Of a stretch of DNA of 56,408 nt, positions 33,164-40,729 are shown piece after piece. The notes under the pieces were generated by a model. The model was given only the letters and a program-made list of their open reading frames with translations, was not told the DNA's origin and made no database searches. How positions within the stretch are numbered: position 1 is the stretch's first letter; each line of letters begins with the position of its first letter. This DNA comes from JAPKZH01 sp964537875. GTDB taxonomy: Bacteria; Acidobacteriota; Aminicenantia; Aminicenantales; UBA4085. The stretch spans positions 1 to 56,408 of the forward strand of contig CAZIDN010000020.1 of NCBI GenBank assembly GCA_964537875.1. The letters run 5' to 3'. The translations under genes were made by a program, and so were the position numbers.

Positions 33164-33343
33164 TTATTCCGTTAGGGGGATCCCGTGTCTTTTTCCGAGT
33201 GCTTCTAGCCGTCGGAGATAATCCTCATAGGAACGCGCATCCATCAACCATCTTTTCTCGGGAAAGTTGATTTTCAAACGAAGGCGCGAGTATAGTTTTC
33301 GGGCGGCTTCAAAATCTTTTTTCATTGGAATTTTTTCAGTCAT
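33164..33343 (-). CDS. Small hypothetical protein (59 residues)
   Basis: An ATG frame after a CCGGGG/A-rich ribosome site encodes 59 residues, MTEKIPMKKDFEAARKLY..., with a central WLMDARSYEDYLRRLEALGKR. It is charged and helical, ends just before the excisionase-like gene, and is probably cotranscribed with it. I do not recognise it. Confidence 0.6.
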   Translation of the reverse strand: MTEKIPMKKDFEAARKLYSRLRLKINFPEKRWLMDARSYEDYLRRLEALGKRHGIPLTE

Positions 33344-33355
33344 TTTTTTCCCCGG

Positions 33356-33387
33356 TTGACACGATAAGGAATCCGCCTTAGTATGTC
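33356..33387 (+). promoter_or_regulatory. Divergent promoter with internal dyad operator
   Basis: On the plus strand TTGACA (33356-33361) and TAGTAT (33379-33384) are 17 nt apart, serving the gene at 33435. Between and over them lies a dyad GACA-N3-TAAGG-N6-CCTTA-N3-TGTC (33358-33387). The site is immediately upstream of the leftward small gene/excisionase pair, so one regulator could control both directions. Confidence 0.55.
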
Positions 33388-33434
33388 TATGACACGGTAA
33401 AAGTTTTTTCTCCCTGGAAGCGTGGGATTTCGAT

Positions 33435-34286
33435 ATGACAATTCGCCGGTTTTTAGCAAAGGAAGCGAAAAATTTTTGGCTTGCTCTCGAAAGCCAGCCG
33501 GATCATCCGCTTTCCTGCCGCTGTGACATCTGCCTTTATTTTTGCCAGCCGAAAAAGCCACGCTTCAGCCGCAGGACTTTTTTTGTCGGTTGGCTCGTCC
33601 ATAGAATCAAGCAGGACGATCTCGTCAAAAACAAAAAAGCGCGAAGGGTCAGATTTCAAAACGAATGGGCATGGAAGATCGACGGCCCGGCTTACGATGA
33701 GGCGCCGTTCAAAGAAAGACTGAAAAAAATCCTCGCCGACGTCTTTGACGGCACCGGCGACGATGATCTTCCTGAACTTTCGAGTGATGATTCGCTCGCA
33801 AACTACATTAAAAGGGGTACGGCGCCAAAGTTCATAGATTTTAAAGATGGGGTCGCTTCGACTCGCTGGGGATCATGGCTCAAGGCTCAGCCGGATCCAT
33901 GGAAAGCGTGTAAAAAGAATCGACAAGCCGCCCGCCTCTGCCAACGCATAATTGATTTCATCCGTTCCCGGCCGGGACAGAAGGCCACGCAGCGCGAGCT
34001 CGAGCGGCACTTCTCAAATAAGCGCAAACTGGACCTCGAGCGGGCGTTTCGATGGTCCGGGTTTTATCCGGGTTTGAAGCGCCGGAAAAAAGGCAAGTCT
34101 ATTATTTTTTCCTGGAAGCGGCCGGCGGCTTCGAAGATCAAAAAGTACAATCGAAAAGTCGGCGATGAAGTCAGGGCCGGTCTGGCGTCCTGGTCGACGA
34201 TCTCCTGCAGGGCGCCCCGTAGGGCATCCTCTCTCCGGTCGTTCGGTACGTCGGCGCCGAAACAGGTTACTCTCATCCTGGTTTAA
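33435..34286 (+). CDS. Hypothetical protein, only plus-strand gene of the island
   Basis: The 283-residue basic protein has a cysteine group near the N-terminus (SCRCDICLYFCQ), a central acidic region (about 105-125) and a likely winged helix at 165-215 (RLCQRIIDFIRSRPGQKATQ, then RELERHFSNKR). This suggests a DNA-binding regulator or phage-type helper. The last 40 residues are of low quality and may reflect a run-on after loss of the original stop. It has its own promoter, opposite to all other island genes. Confidence 0.6.
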   Translation: MTIRRFLAKEAKNFWLALESQPDHPLSCRCDICLYFCQPKKPRFSRRTFFVGWLVHRIKQDDLVKNKKARRVRFQNEWAWKIDGPAYDEAPFKERLKKILADVFDGTGDDDLPELSSDDSLANYIKRGTAPKFIDFKDGVASTRWGSWLKAQPDPWKACKKNRQAARLCQRIIDFIRSRPGQKATQRELERHFSNKRKLDLERAFRWSGFYPGLKRRKKGKSIIFSWKRPAASKIKKYNRKVGDEVRAGLASWSTISCRAPRRASSLRSFGTSAPKQVTLILV

Positions 34287-34386
34287 AATTTTATCCCATG
34301 GCTGATCCTTGTCAAGGTTCTGGAAAAAAATATCTCGATGCGGCCATCCCAGCGATCGTCTGCCTTTAAATCTCGGCCGCGCGAGT

Positions 34387-35052
34387 CTATGGATCCCTGA
34401 AGGTATCACCATCCCGAAGCCGGATCCATCCTACACAAGGGTTTACGATCTTAACAAACTGCTCCGGATTGCTTATCGTGCGGACCATGGCGAACCCCTG
34501 GATCGTCGCTTGGGGAAAGGCTTCCGCCAGGCAGCTCGCGGCTCCGAGTAAGGTGGCGCCTCGGGTGATTACGTCGTCTACGAGGACAATCCGCCGAGGA
34601 GGCTCAAGCTGAGGATTCACGCGCAGAGAGTCATAATGAGTTTTGGCCTTGGGCCGGTCTCCGCTGGCTGAGGTCGCCGATTTGGGGACGGCTTGAATCC
34701 GCATGAGGATCTCCAAAACCTCTTTTCCCAGCCCGAATTCGACCATGGAGCTCGCAATGCGCTGCGGAACCCACAATCCGTCGCGAGGCAATAAGGAGCT
34801 TTTGGGGACCGGTACAAGCGTAACCCCGGGCCCAAAGAAATCCGAGAAGGAAGTCTCCGCGATTTGATTGATGAGGATCTCGACAATAAAACGGTTCATC
34901 GGTCGGGAAAGTCCCGGCGGTTCCGAAGGGGTTTTAACAGCCTGATCTTGCTTGAGAAGCCGCGTCCATCGCCTGGACTCAAGCATCTCGGGGGTCGTTC
35001 CGTGGGGCGCATACGTAAGGAAGGATGCGAATTGAAGGTCAGAAAGCAACAT
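34387..35052 (-). CDS. ComF-like phosphoribosyltransferase-domain protein, island copy
   Basis: I start at MLLSDLQFASFLTY (35052), which overlaps the DprA-like gene by 14 nt. The 221-residue protein has VTLVPVPKSSLLPRDGLW (ComF-type VPVP motif) and the PRPP-binding loop RIVLVDDVITRGATLLGA. It lacks the zinc-finger cysteines that precede the domain in ordinary ComF, such as the chromosomal copy at 44008. PRTases of this class bind phosphoribosyl groups or nucleotides. Coupling to a DprA-like protein on an island suggests a nucleotide-sensing or DNA-handling pair. Confidence 0.75.
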   Translation of the reverse strand: MLLSDLQFASFLTYAPHGTTPEMLESRRWTRLLKQDQAVKTPSEPPGLSRPMNRFIVEILINQIAETSFSDFFGPGVTLVPVPKSSLLPRDGLWVPQRIASSMVEFGLGKEVLEILMRIQAVPKSATSASGDRPKAKTHYDSLRVNPQLEPPRRIVLVDDVITRGATLLGAASCLAEAFPQATIQGFAMVRTISNPEQFVKIVNPCVGWIRLRDGDTFRDP

Positions 35053-35740
35053 GACGGTCGCGCGAGACCTCCTGAGGCGGAGGCAAGATTTCAAAGAGCT
35101 CGTCCGGCGCTGAAAGCGGAATTGCGCCGTACTCGATCATCTCGCGCGGCCAACTCAGAGAGCGGTCTTCGCATACGGATTTGAGAATTAAAAGGGGCCT
35201 GCCCAGGCGCAACATCTCCCAGCCCTGTGACAGTGTCCCGCTTCCGTTTCCCGCCTCCACAATGATCGATGCATCGACGATAAGGGCCATTGTTCTGTTT
35301 CGCAGTGGGAAGTTCTTGCGCTGGATTGGCCAGCCCACGGGAAATTGAGAGATTGCGAGATGGTTCAGCATTATCTCCCGCTGAAGTTCATTGTTCTTCT
35401 TCGGATAAACTTCATTAAGGGAGGTACCCAAAACCGCGATTGTTTTTCCTCCCTTCTCGATGGAAGTGCAGTGCGCGATCGTATCGATCCCCTCTGCGAG
35501 TCCGCTGACGACAATGAACCCATGATTTACAAGCAGTTGGGCCAAGCGGGACGCTTGCGCCTTTCCCTTAATCGAGGGATTTCGAGTTCCGATGACCGCT
35601 ACCTGGGCCGGACCTGTCAATAGTGAAACATCGCCCGCTACGAAGAGTTCCTTGGGCGCGTATTTTTTTTCAACATCGTTCAACGGGCCGAGAAGTTTCT
35701 CCGGTGTATACTTTTCCATCTTGATCTGCTGATCTCTCAT
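35039..35740 (-). CDS. DprA/Smf-like Rossmann-fold protein, island copy
   Basis: The 233-residue protein has the DprA core: VAVIGTRNPS, FIVVSGLAEGIDTIAH, GKTIAVLGTSLNEVYP, RNRTMALIVDASIIVEAGNG and SGTLSQGWEMLRLGRP. It has no N-terminal SAM domain and no C-terminal winged helix, so it is a minimal SLOG-type domain rather than standard DprA. The first ATG (35740) would be nearly leaderless from the promoter at 35749-35778; the ATG at 35719 (MEKYTPEK) is an alternative. It forms an operon with the phosphoribosyltransferase gene. Confidence 0.8.
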   Translation of the reverse strand: MRDQQIKMEKYTPEKLLGPLNDVEKKYAPKELFVAGDVSLLTGPAQVAVIGTRNPSIKGKAQASRLAQLLVNHGFIVVSGLAEGIDTIAHCTSIEKGGKTIAVLGTSLNEVYPKKNNELQREIMLNHLAISQFPVGWPIQRKNFPLRNRTMALIVDASIIVEAGNGSGTLSQGWEMLRLGRPLLILKSVCEDRSLSWPREMIEYGAIPLSAPDELFEILPPPQEVSRDRHVAF

Positions 35741-35748
35741 TCGGAAAA

Positions 35749-35778
35749 ATCATATATGATGGCAATGGAGGATGTCAA
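35749..35778 (-). promoter_or_regulatory. Promoter of the DprA-like/PRTase pair
   Basis: On the minus strand TTGACA (35778-35773) and TATGAT (35754-35749) are 18 nt apart. The -10 box lies only 8 nt before the first ATG. Between here and 35986 I see no gene. Confidence 0.6.
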
Positions 35779-35986
35779 TACTTCCCCCCTTGATCCAAAA
35801 GAACGAGGGCTTGCCATGATGGATGCCAAATGAGAATTCTGGCCTGCCTCGATCGTCTATCTCGATGAGGCGATTACCCGCGCAAGCGTCATTTTATCAA
35901 TGGGAAACCGTGCCGCGGGGCCTCCGGTTTCCCTAACGCCTCATCATTTTTTTGAAAGAGAATGTATTATGATAAAATAACTCACA

Positions 35987-36784
35987 TCAATCAGCGCCAA
36001 TTCCAAAAAGCACAACGGGTATAGTTTTTAATAATATTTTAATGTCAAGAAAAATTGACCAATTTGTTACATAAGAAATATCTAATTTCGTCCATTCATC
36101 GAAGCTAATATCGTATCTCCCACTTACCTGCCACAAACACGTAATCCCTGGTAATACAGAAAAAATTCTTTTATCAACAAATCTGGCTTCATATAGAAGT
36201 CTAGGTCTCGGACCTATTAGGCTCATATCCCCTTTAAAAACATTAATAAACTGAGGTAACTCATCTAACGAAAATTTCCTTAGCATTCTTCCAATTGCAG
36301 TAATTCGCGGGTCTTTCCGTAAACAAAATTCTTCAACCATCGGCAATGATGAATCCAGGCGCATAGTTCTAAATCTATACAAGTCAAATTCCTTTCCTGC
36401 CCAACCCAACCTTCTCTGTTTGAAAAAGGCTGGCCCCCTTGAATCTATTTTCACTAGAATAGCTATAATAAGCATAAACGGAGCTAGAAATAAAAGCACC
36501 ATCCCCGACATAAAAATATCTATCATTCTCTTAATAATTAATTGAATAGCCTTATTAGGGCGAATTTCAATTTTATTGGCATTGGCTATCCCTCTCCAAG
36601 CGGAAAATGCTATTATGAGAGAGCATAATAATAAGGAAAAGAATAAGAATATATTTGAAAAGAAAGACGATGCAAACATAATTATTATTACTAAAAATAT
36701 CATGGATATCAACAGGGATATATATAGGTTTATACGTTTACGAATATTTTCGTATTTTGGATTCTCACTCAATTTATTTAACAC
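35987..36784 (-). CDS. Sugar-phosphate transferase initiating polysaccharide synthesis (WcaJ/PF02397 family)
   Basis: The 265-residue membrane enzyme would move a sugar-1-phosphate onto undecaprenyl phosphate. Two N-terminal helices (about 20-65) are followed by the re-entrant helix and catalytic domain. Signature segments are KRMIDIFMSGMVLL, GPAFFKQRRLGWAGKEFDLY, RFRTMRLDSS, KFSLDELPQFINVFKGDMSL, IGPRPRL and PGITCLWQVSGR. The long N-terminal region of full WcaJ is mostly absent. The gene is much more AT-rich than the host genes, and no other glycan gene accompanies it. Confidence 0.88.
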   Translation of the reverse strand: MLNKLSENPKYENIRKRINLYISLLISMIFLVIIIMFASSFFSNIFLFFSLLLCSLIIAFSAWRGIANANKIEIRPNKAIQLIIKRMIDIFMSGMVLLFLAPFMLIIAILVKIDSRGPAFFKQRRLGWAGKEFDLYRFRTMRLDSSLPMVEEFCLRKDPRITAIGRMLRKFSLDELPQFINVFKGDMSLIGPRPRLLYEARFVDKRIFSVLPGITCLWQVSGRYDISFDEWTKLDISYVTNWSIFLDIKILLKTIPVVLFGIGAD

Positions 36785-36797
36785 AGTTGTGCCTAAT

Positions 36798-37409
36798 TTA
36801 CCGCTTCAAAATGACCCTAATTACCCTAAAACAAAATACTAACATAAAGAATAACGCGCTTATCAGCATTATAATTAAAACTATCTTTGACAACGTTATT
36901 AAGCCTAAATCAAGTATATTTTGAGGGCGCGATATTATATTTGAAAACTTCAAGAAAATTGAGCCCCCGCCTACTGTAGTGAATCCTAATAATATTAAGA
37001 GAAAACGATTTCGTTTAACCCAGGCAATAGTTTGTTGATCGGATATTTTTTGTTCACGCGATGCTGTTAACTTTTTAAAACGATCATCAATTTTATCAAA
37101 GACCTCATCAAGCCAAGTTTTGTCGCTTATTGGACAACAACATAATGCAATAAATTTGGATCCATATTTATAAGATTGATCTTCAGCTATGATAATTCTA
37201 ATATTCTGTTCTCTTGATTTCCAGGCAGTAATAACAAGATCGCCAATTTCATACCCTTCCCGCAAGATTTCTTGATAGGGCCAAAAAACCAGTCTTTCAC
37301 CCAAAATTTCTTCTGTCAGATTAATGAATTTATCAATAAAACCTCTGTTAGCATGTCTAAAATAATGGAAGAATTCAAATCCCTTAGCTTCCTGATGCTG
37401 ACCGATCAT
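36798..37409 (-). CDS. Hypothetical membrane protein
   Basis: The 203-residue protein has a soluble N-terminal domain of about 125 residues (with IGDLVITAWKSREQNIRIII and SKFIALCCCPISDKTWLDEV) and two C-terminal membrane helices (about 130-155 and 170-198). It is AT-rich and ends 13 nt before the sugar transferase start. I cannot name a family. Confidence 0.55.
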   Translation of the reverse strand: MIGQHQEAKGFEFFHYFRHANRGFIDKFINLTEEILGERLVFWPYQEILREGYEIGDLVITAWKSREQNIRIIIAEDQSYKYGSKFIALCCCPISDKTWLDEVFDKIDDRFKKLTASREQKISDQQTIAWVKRNRFLLILLGFTTVGGGSIFLKFSNIISRPQNILDLGLITLSKIVLIIMLISALFFMLVFCFRVIRVILKR

Positions 37410-37529
37410 AATAGAAACCTTTTTATACCAAAGGAATTCCTCAATGTCAAATTCGACATTTTTGCCGAATTCGTAATTGGTTATAAATAATAAAAAAAGG
37501 ATAAATTGAAAAAAACTTCTATAAGTTGC

Positions 37530-37844
37530 TCAGTTTTCAATTGCTTCAAAAAAATCAGAAAAGCGAGGAAATTCACGCACCTTTTCTTTCCCTCTGAATA
37601 CAGTTACTTTGCCCAAAAATTGAATTTTTTCTTCAAGATATTTATCTTTATCAATAGCTGTTAATGAAATAGGTTTCATACTATCTGTCTTAGAAAGGCG
37701 TAGCTTGGGACCTATGAGATAATATTTTTCTTTATCCTTCTCGTTGTTTTCTATGAAAATATTAAGCGGTGCTTTTTCATCGTCCCCATTTTTTATACTG
37801 GCTTTCGCATAGATATTATGACAAGAATATTTTTCTAACGGCAT
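37530..37844 (-). CDS. Hypothetical small protein
   Basis: The 104-residue soluble protein begins MPLEKYSCHNIYAKASIKNG and ends with FLGKVTVFRGKEKVREFPRF followed by SDFFEAIEN. The last 30 residues resemble the end of the protein at 39040-39390 (GKVRLKIFGEEEPKEFSSYD and DFISELPKI), so the two may be distant paralogues. AT-rich; no recognised family. Confidence 0.5.
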   Translation of the reverse strand: MPLEKYSCHNIYAKASIKNGDDEKAPLNIFIENNEKDKEKYYLIGPKLRLSKTDSMKPISLTAIDKDKYLEEKIQFLGKVTVFRGKEKVREFPRFSDFFEAIEN

Positions 37845-37907
37845 ATTAAGTCTACTTCTTAACAGGCTTATTTATTCTCCCCGGGGCCTTCTGGCTTCCC
37901 TCGCGCC

Positions 37908-38363
37908 TCAGTTTTCTAATAGTCTTGTCCCGGTAAACGTCATAGATCTATTTACCAGGTCTAAATTTAATTGCGAAATATATTTTTGATTTTCAATGTT
38001 CTGATATTCGATGTCTACAACAGCGAAATTCTGGAATCCAGACGAATCGTCGTTTTTCGAGACAAATGTGATTCTCTTTGATTCTTGCGGTTCAAGAAGA
38101 TCGAATTCTTCGGGATCTGGCTGGGGAAAAATTTTGCCTATCCTGACCTTAATGTTAAATGCTGCGCTCCGTCCAATATTTTTAATTTCAAAGACTCCTC
38201 GAACTTCGCTGGCAATTGTAATACATGGCCTTAAGCTTAATTCATTTTGATCGTTCGCGGCTTTGCGTAGACCAGATGTTTCTTTCGTATACTTGATCAG
38301 CACGCCCAGGGTGGCAATCAACGCGATCGTCTGGATAATATCCAGCCAATTCACCTGGCACAT
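37908..38363 (-). CDS. Hypothetical protein with N-terminal membrane anchor
   Basis: The 151 residues have one membrane helix (DIIQTIALIATLGVLIKY), then a charged linker and a beta-rich domain (about 45-140, GVFEIKNIGRSAAFNIKVRI) that looks like an immunoglobulin-type sandwich. Such anchored beta-domains are frequent on islands. Function is unknown. Confidence 0.55.
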   Translation of the reverse strand: MCQVNWLDIIQTIALIATLGVLIKYTKETSGLRKAANDQNELSLRPCITIASEVRGVFEIKNIGRSAAFNIKVRIGKIFPQPDPEEFDLLEPQESKRITFVSKNDDSSGFQNFAVVDIEYQNIENQKYISQLNLDLVNRSMTFTGTRLLEN

Positions 38364-38483
38364 TTATTTATCCTCCTCTTTGATTAAAAGCTGCTCCGGC
38401 TTCTTTCCCTTAAATTTCTCAGCCTTTTTGAAGGTCGCATCGACCTATTTAATCAGCCGTTTGTTTAATTTATTTTGTTTCAT
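38364..38483 (-). pseudogene. Small gene interrupted by an in-frame TAG
   Basis: An ATG overlapping the upstream gene's 3' end opens a frame that runs 12 codons (MKQNKLNKRLIK), meets a TAG, then continues for 26 lysine-rich codons (VDATFKKAEKFKGKKPEQLL...) to TAA just before the next ATG. TAG is a normal stop elsewhere in this window, so this is most simply a broken small gene. Confidence 0.4.
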
Positions 38484-38961
38484 AATCTTCTATAGTAGCG
38501 TTTAATAATTGGCCAACAGTTTGATTTATTTCATCCATCTCTTTTAATGTTTCATCCCTTTCTTCAGGTAAAGGTTTATTGTCTCTAATATGACGTATAA
38601 TCCAAGCTCCGAATCCAATTTGATAAAATTTTTCGTTTTCTTTATACATACCTAACATAAAATCACAAAAATTATTTACAATTTCTGCCAACCCACTTAT
38701 AGATTCTATCGATTTTAAAATTTCATCGCGCTTTCCCGGGTAAGCTTCCTTTGTCAACAAAGCATTGCCTACGCCCGCGGCAGTCATCAATATAACCCAT
38801 CGTGCTTTTGGGTCCTTTTCTTTTTTTAAATATTTTTTTAGAAATGGGTATTTCGCGATAGCCGGTTCATAAGAAAAAAACGCTATCCTGTAAATAGCTT
38901 TCAATAAATTTTCTGGTGATTTATTATTAGTCGTATCTATTTTTTTTAGTCTTGATTTCAT
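38470..38961 (-). CDS. Hypothetical helical protein
   Basis: The 163-residue, largely helical soluble protein has no motif I recognise (segments WVILMTAAGVGNALLTKEAY and FYQIGFGAWIIRHI). It is AT-rich and shares the strand and spacing of the neighbouring unknown genes. Confidence 0.5.
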   Translation of the reverse strand: MKSRLKKIDTTNNKSPENLLKAIYRIAFFSYEPAIAKYPFLKKYLKKEKDPKARWVILMTAAGVGNALLTKEAYPGKRDEILKSIESISGLAEIVNNFCDFMLGMYKENEKFYQIGFGAWIIRHIRDNKPLPEERDETLKEMDEINQTVGQLLNATIEDYETK

Positions 38962-39039
38962 GGCGTCCTTCCTTTCCGTTTGATGATTTCGTCCGCCAGC
39001 TGATGATAAACGTCAGCGGCGGCGGATCTGCGGTCATAT

Positions 39040-39390
39040 TCAAATTTTCGGCAATTCAGAAATAAAATCGTCGTAGCTTGAGAATTCCTTAGGCTCTTCT
39101 TCTCCAAAAATTTTTAGCCTAACCTTTCCAAATTTCGGGCTTAGGCTGGAGAAAACTTCATGTCCTTCCGAATCCAGATATTGAAAACTCTTTAAACCCT
39201 GTCCAGTCCAAAATCCAAACCCGACGTGCTCTTTCATTGTTTTCTGATCTTTCAATTTCATAAAGCGTAAGGGCTCTTTCTTATCAAGGATCTCAATCTC
39301 AAAATATTCCATCGGTTTAGGGGCGCAATAAATTAGTGCTTTCATCCAAACCTGAGAAGGATTAAGCTCGACCTCGTTTTTTTTAGACAT
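39040..39390 (-). CDS. Hypothetical small protein near the right end of the island
   Basis: The 116-residue protein is beta-rich (EYFEIEILDKKEPLRFMKL, GFGFWTGQGLKSFQYLDSEG) with a C-terminal segment similar to that of 37530-37844. It has an AGGG ribosome site and is the last gene before the attachment site. Confidence 0.5.
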   Translation of the reverse strand: MSKKNEVELNPSQVWMKALIYCAPKPMEYFEIEILDKKEPLRFMKLKDQKTMKEHVGFGFWTGQGLKSFQYLDSEGHEVFSSLSPKFGKVRLKIFGEEEPKEFSSYDDFISELPKI

Positions 39391-39506
39391 TTTTTCCCTC
39401 CATGCTCGGATAAATATTTTATAACATTTTCGGGGTCAAGGCTCAATCATCAGTTTTAATTCCTACTATTCCGATGTACCTTAAAAAAAGGCTTTCCGCT
39501 TTCTTT

Positions 39507-39552
39507 CCGGTTTATACCGGAAAATGGGGGAAAATGGGGGATAATGGCGGAA
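39507..39552. repeat. Palindrome and 10-bp tandem repeats beside the right attachment site
   Basis: CCGGTTTATACCGG (39507-39520) is a perfect dyad. It runs into tandem 10-bp units GGAAAATGGG, GGAAAATGGG, GGATAATGGC and a partial GGAAAG. TTTCCGCTTTCTTTCCGGTTT-like repeats occur here and at the left end (16981-17002). These are candidates for integrase or excisionase arm-type sites. Confidence 0.5.
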
Positions 39553-39598
39553 AGCCAAAACTTCCCCAAAATGCTGATTTACATGGGGAAACGGGGGA

Positions 39599-39670
39599 TG
39601 GGCGGTGCAGGGTTCGAACCTGCGACCCCCGGTTTGTAAGACCGATACTCTACCGCTGAGCTAACCGCCC
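39599..39670 (-). tRNA. tRNA-Val(TAC), reconstituted by the island
   Basis: On the minus strand: acceptor GGGCGGT/ACCGCCC, D arm GCTC/GAGT, anticodon stem TCGGT/ACCGG with loop CTTACAA (anticodon TAC), and T arm GCAGG/CCTGC. The discriminator is A and no CCA is encoded. Its 3' part (39599-39640) is the right attachment site, so that part came in with the element. Confidence 0.93.
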
Positions 39671-39685
39671 ACGAATTTGTCCGAA

Positions 39686-39714
39686 ATTATATCAGAATAT
39701 TCTCTCTCGTCCAA
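39686..39714 (-). promoter_or_regulatory. tRNA-Val promoter
   Basis: On the minus strand TTGGAC (39714-39709) and a perfect TATAAT (39691-39686) are 17 nt apart, 15 nt before the tRNA. It lies outside the island, so integration did not disturb tRNA expression. Confidence 0.7.
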
Positions 39715-39806
39715 ATTTGTAGAGGAACTGCTAATGCCACCCGCTCCCTGAATCTATTATCAATAAGAGAGGCGGGCGGCAGACGCAGGGACAATCCCGT
39801 GACGAT

Positions 39807-39835
39807 TTGACATAAACAATGTCATATGTTAAATT
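39807..39835 (+). promoter_or_regulatory. rplU-rpmA promoter
   Basis: TTGACA (39807-39812) and TAAATT (39830-39835) are 17 nt apart, about 45 nt upstream of rplU. A TGACAT-N5-ATGTCA dyad overlaps the -35 box and could be an operator. Confidence 0.6.
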
Positions 39836-39880
39836 TAAGACCCATTTTTTTATCACAATTTTAGAAAAAGGTAGAAAAAC

Positions 39881-40462
39881 ATGTTTGCAGTGATTAAGAC
39901 AGGCGGAAAGCAGTACGTTGTCGAAGAGGGAGATGTCCTGCAGATCGAGAAACTCGGTGTTGAGGCTGGACGAAGAGTCCTTCTCGACCGGGTCCTCCTG
40001 ATTGAAGAAGGAGAGAAAACCCTCATCGGAACGCCCGTTCTCGAAAACGCCGTCATCAGGGCGGAAATCCTGAAGAACCTGAAAGGCGAAAAAGTTCTTG
40101 TTTTCAAGAAAAAACGAAGAAAACAATTCAGAAGAACACGGGGGCACAGGCAGCCGTTGACCGAAATCCGGATTGAAAGAATTATCGCCGACAAATCCGC
40201 CGTTCCTGCCGAAGAGCTCAAACTCGACACCAAGCCCGTGGAAAAGGCCGTCCCGGAAGCCAAGCCGGCTGAGAAGCCCGCGGAGAAGCCCAAGGCCGTC
40301 CCTGTCGAAAAAGCCGCGAAAGCTCCGGAGAAGAAGGCGCCCAAGAGAGAGATGAAAGCTAAGGAAAAAGCGGCCAAGGCGGAAAAGCTAAAAGCCAAGC
40401 CGGCGGTCAAAGTCAAGGCTGTGGAAAAACCGAAAACCAAAGCTCCGAAAAAGTCCAAATAG
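39881..40462 (+). CDS. rplU: Ribosomal protein L21 with long Lys/Ala/Pro-rich tail
   Basis: Residues 1-103 are a normal L21 (MFAVIKTGGKQYVVEEGDV, KKKRRKQFRRTRGHRQ, then TEIRIERI). Residues 104-193 are an extra tail composed almost only of Lys, Ala, Pro, Glu and Val in irregular repeats (EKPAEKPKAVPVEKAAKA). Ordinary L21 has about 103 residues. The tail is probably disordered and basic and may bind RNA. It is cotranscribed with rpmA. Confidence 0.93.
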   Translation: MFAVIKTGGKQYVVEEGDVLQIEKLGVEAGRRVLLDRVLLIEEGEKTLIGTPVLENAVIRAEILKNLKGEKVLVFKKKRRKQFRRTRGHRQPLTEIRIERIIADKSAVPAEELKLDTKPVEKAVPEAKPAEKPAEKPKAVPVEKAAKAPEKKAPKREMKAKEKAAKAEKLKAKPAVKVKAVEKPKTKAPKKSK

Positions 40463-40474
40463 AGGAGAGCAAAA

Positions 40475-40729
40475 ATGGCTCATAAAAAAGCGGGAGGCAG
40501 CGCTCGGAACGGAAGGGACAGCCATTCGAAAAGACTGGGTGTCAAGGAATACGGCGGGCAGCAGGTGAAAGCCGGCTCGATCCTGGTCCGCCAGAGAGGC
40601 ACGCCTTTCAAGCCTGGATCCAACGTCGGGAGAGGGAAGGATGACACCCTCTTCGCCAGAATCGCCGGAATTGTCCGGTTCGAAGGGAAGGGCAAAAGGG
40701 GCACGTTTGTCTCGGTCCTTCCTGCCTAG
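40475..40729 (+). CDS. rpmA: Ribosomal protein L27
   Basis: The 84-residue protein begins MAHKKAGGSARNGRDSHSKR, the normal start reaching the peptidyl-transferase centre, with no removable N-terminal extension. It includes KEYGGQQVKAGSILVRQRGT and GKDDTLFARIAGIVRF. The following 215 nt before obgE hold no gene; they contain a GGGGTCAGG motif of the REP type but no clear hairpin array. Confidence 0.95.
   Translation: MAHKKAGGSARNGRDSHSKRLGVKEYGGQQVKAGSILVRQRGTPFKPGSNVGRGKDDTLFARIAGIVRFEGKGKRGTFVSVLPA

Larger units (their letters stand above)
16875..39640. mobile_element. 22.8-kb genomic island integrated in tRNA-Val
   Basis: The boundaries are the 42-bp direct repeat derived from the tRNA-Val 3' half. 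A tyrosine integrase sits at the left end, and an excisionase-like gene, phage- and plasmid-type replication genes, a truncated terminase and a restriction operon lie inside. Nearly all genes run on the minus strand. Composition is patchy: the RM operon resembles the host, while 18.0-19.0 kb and 36-39.5 kb are strongly AT-rich, suggesting a mosaic of sources. No relaxase, coupling protein, capsid or portal gene is recognisable, so transfer probably depends on a helper. Confidence 0.9.
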
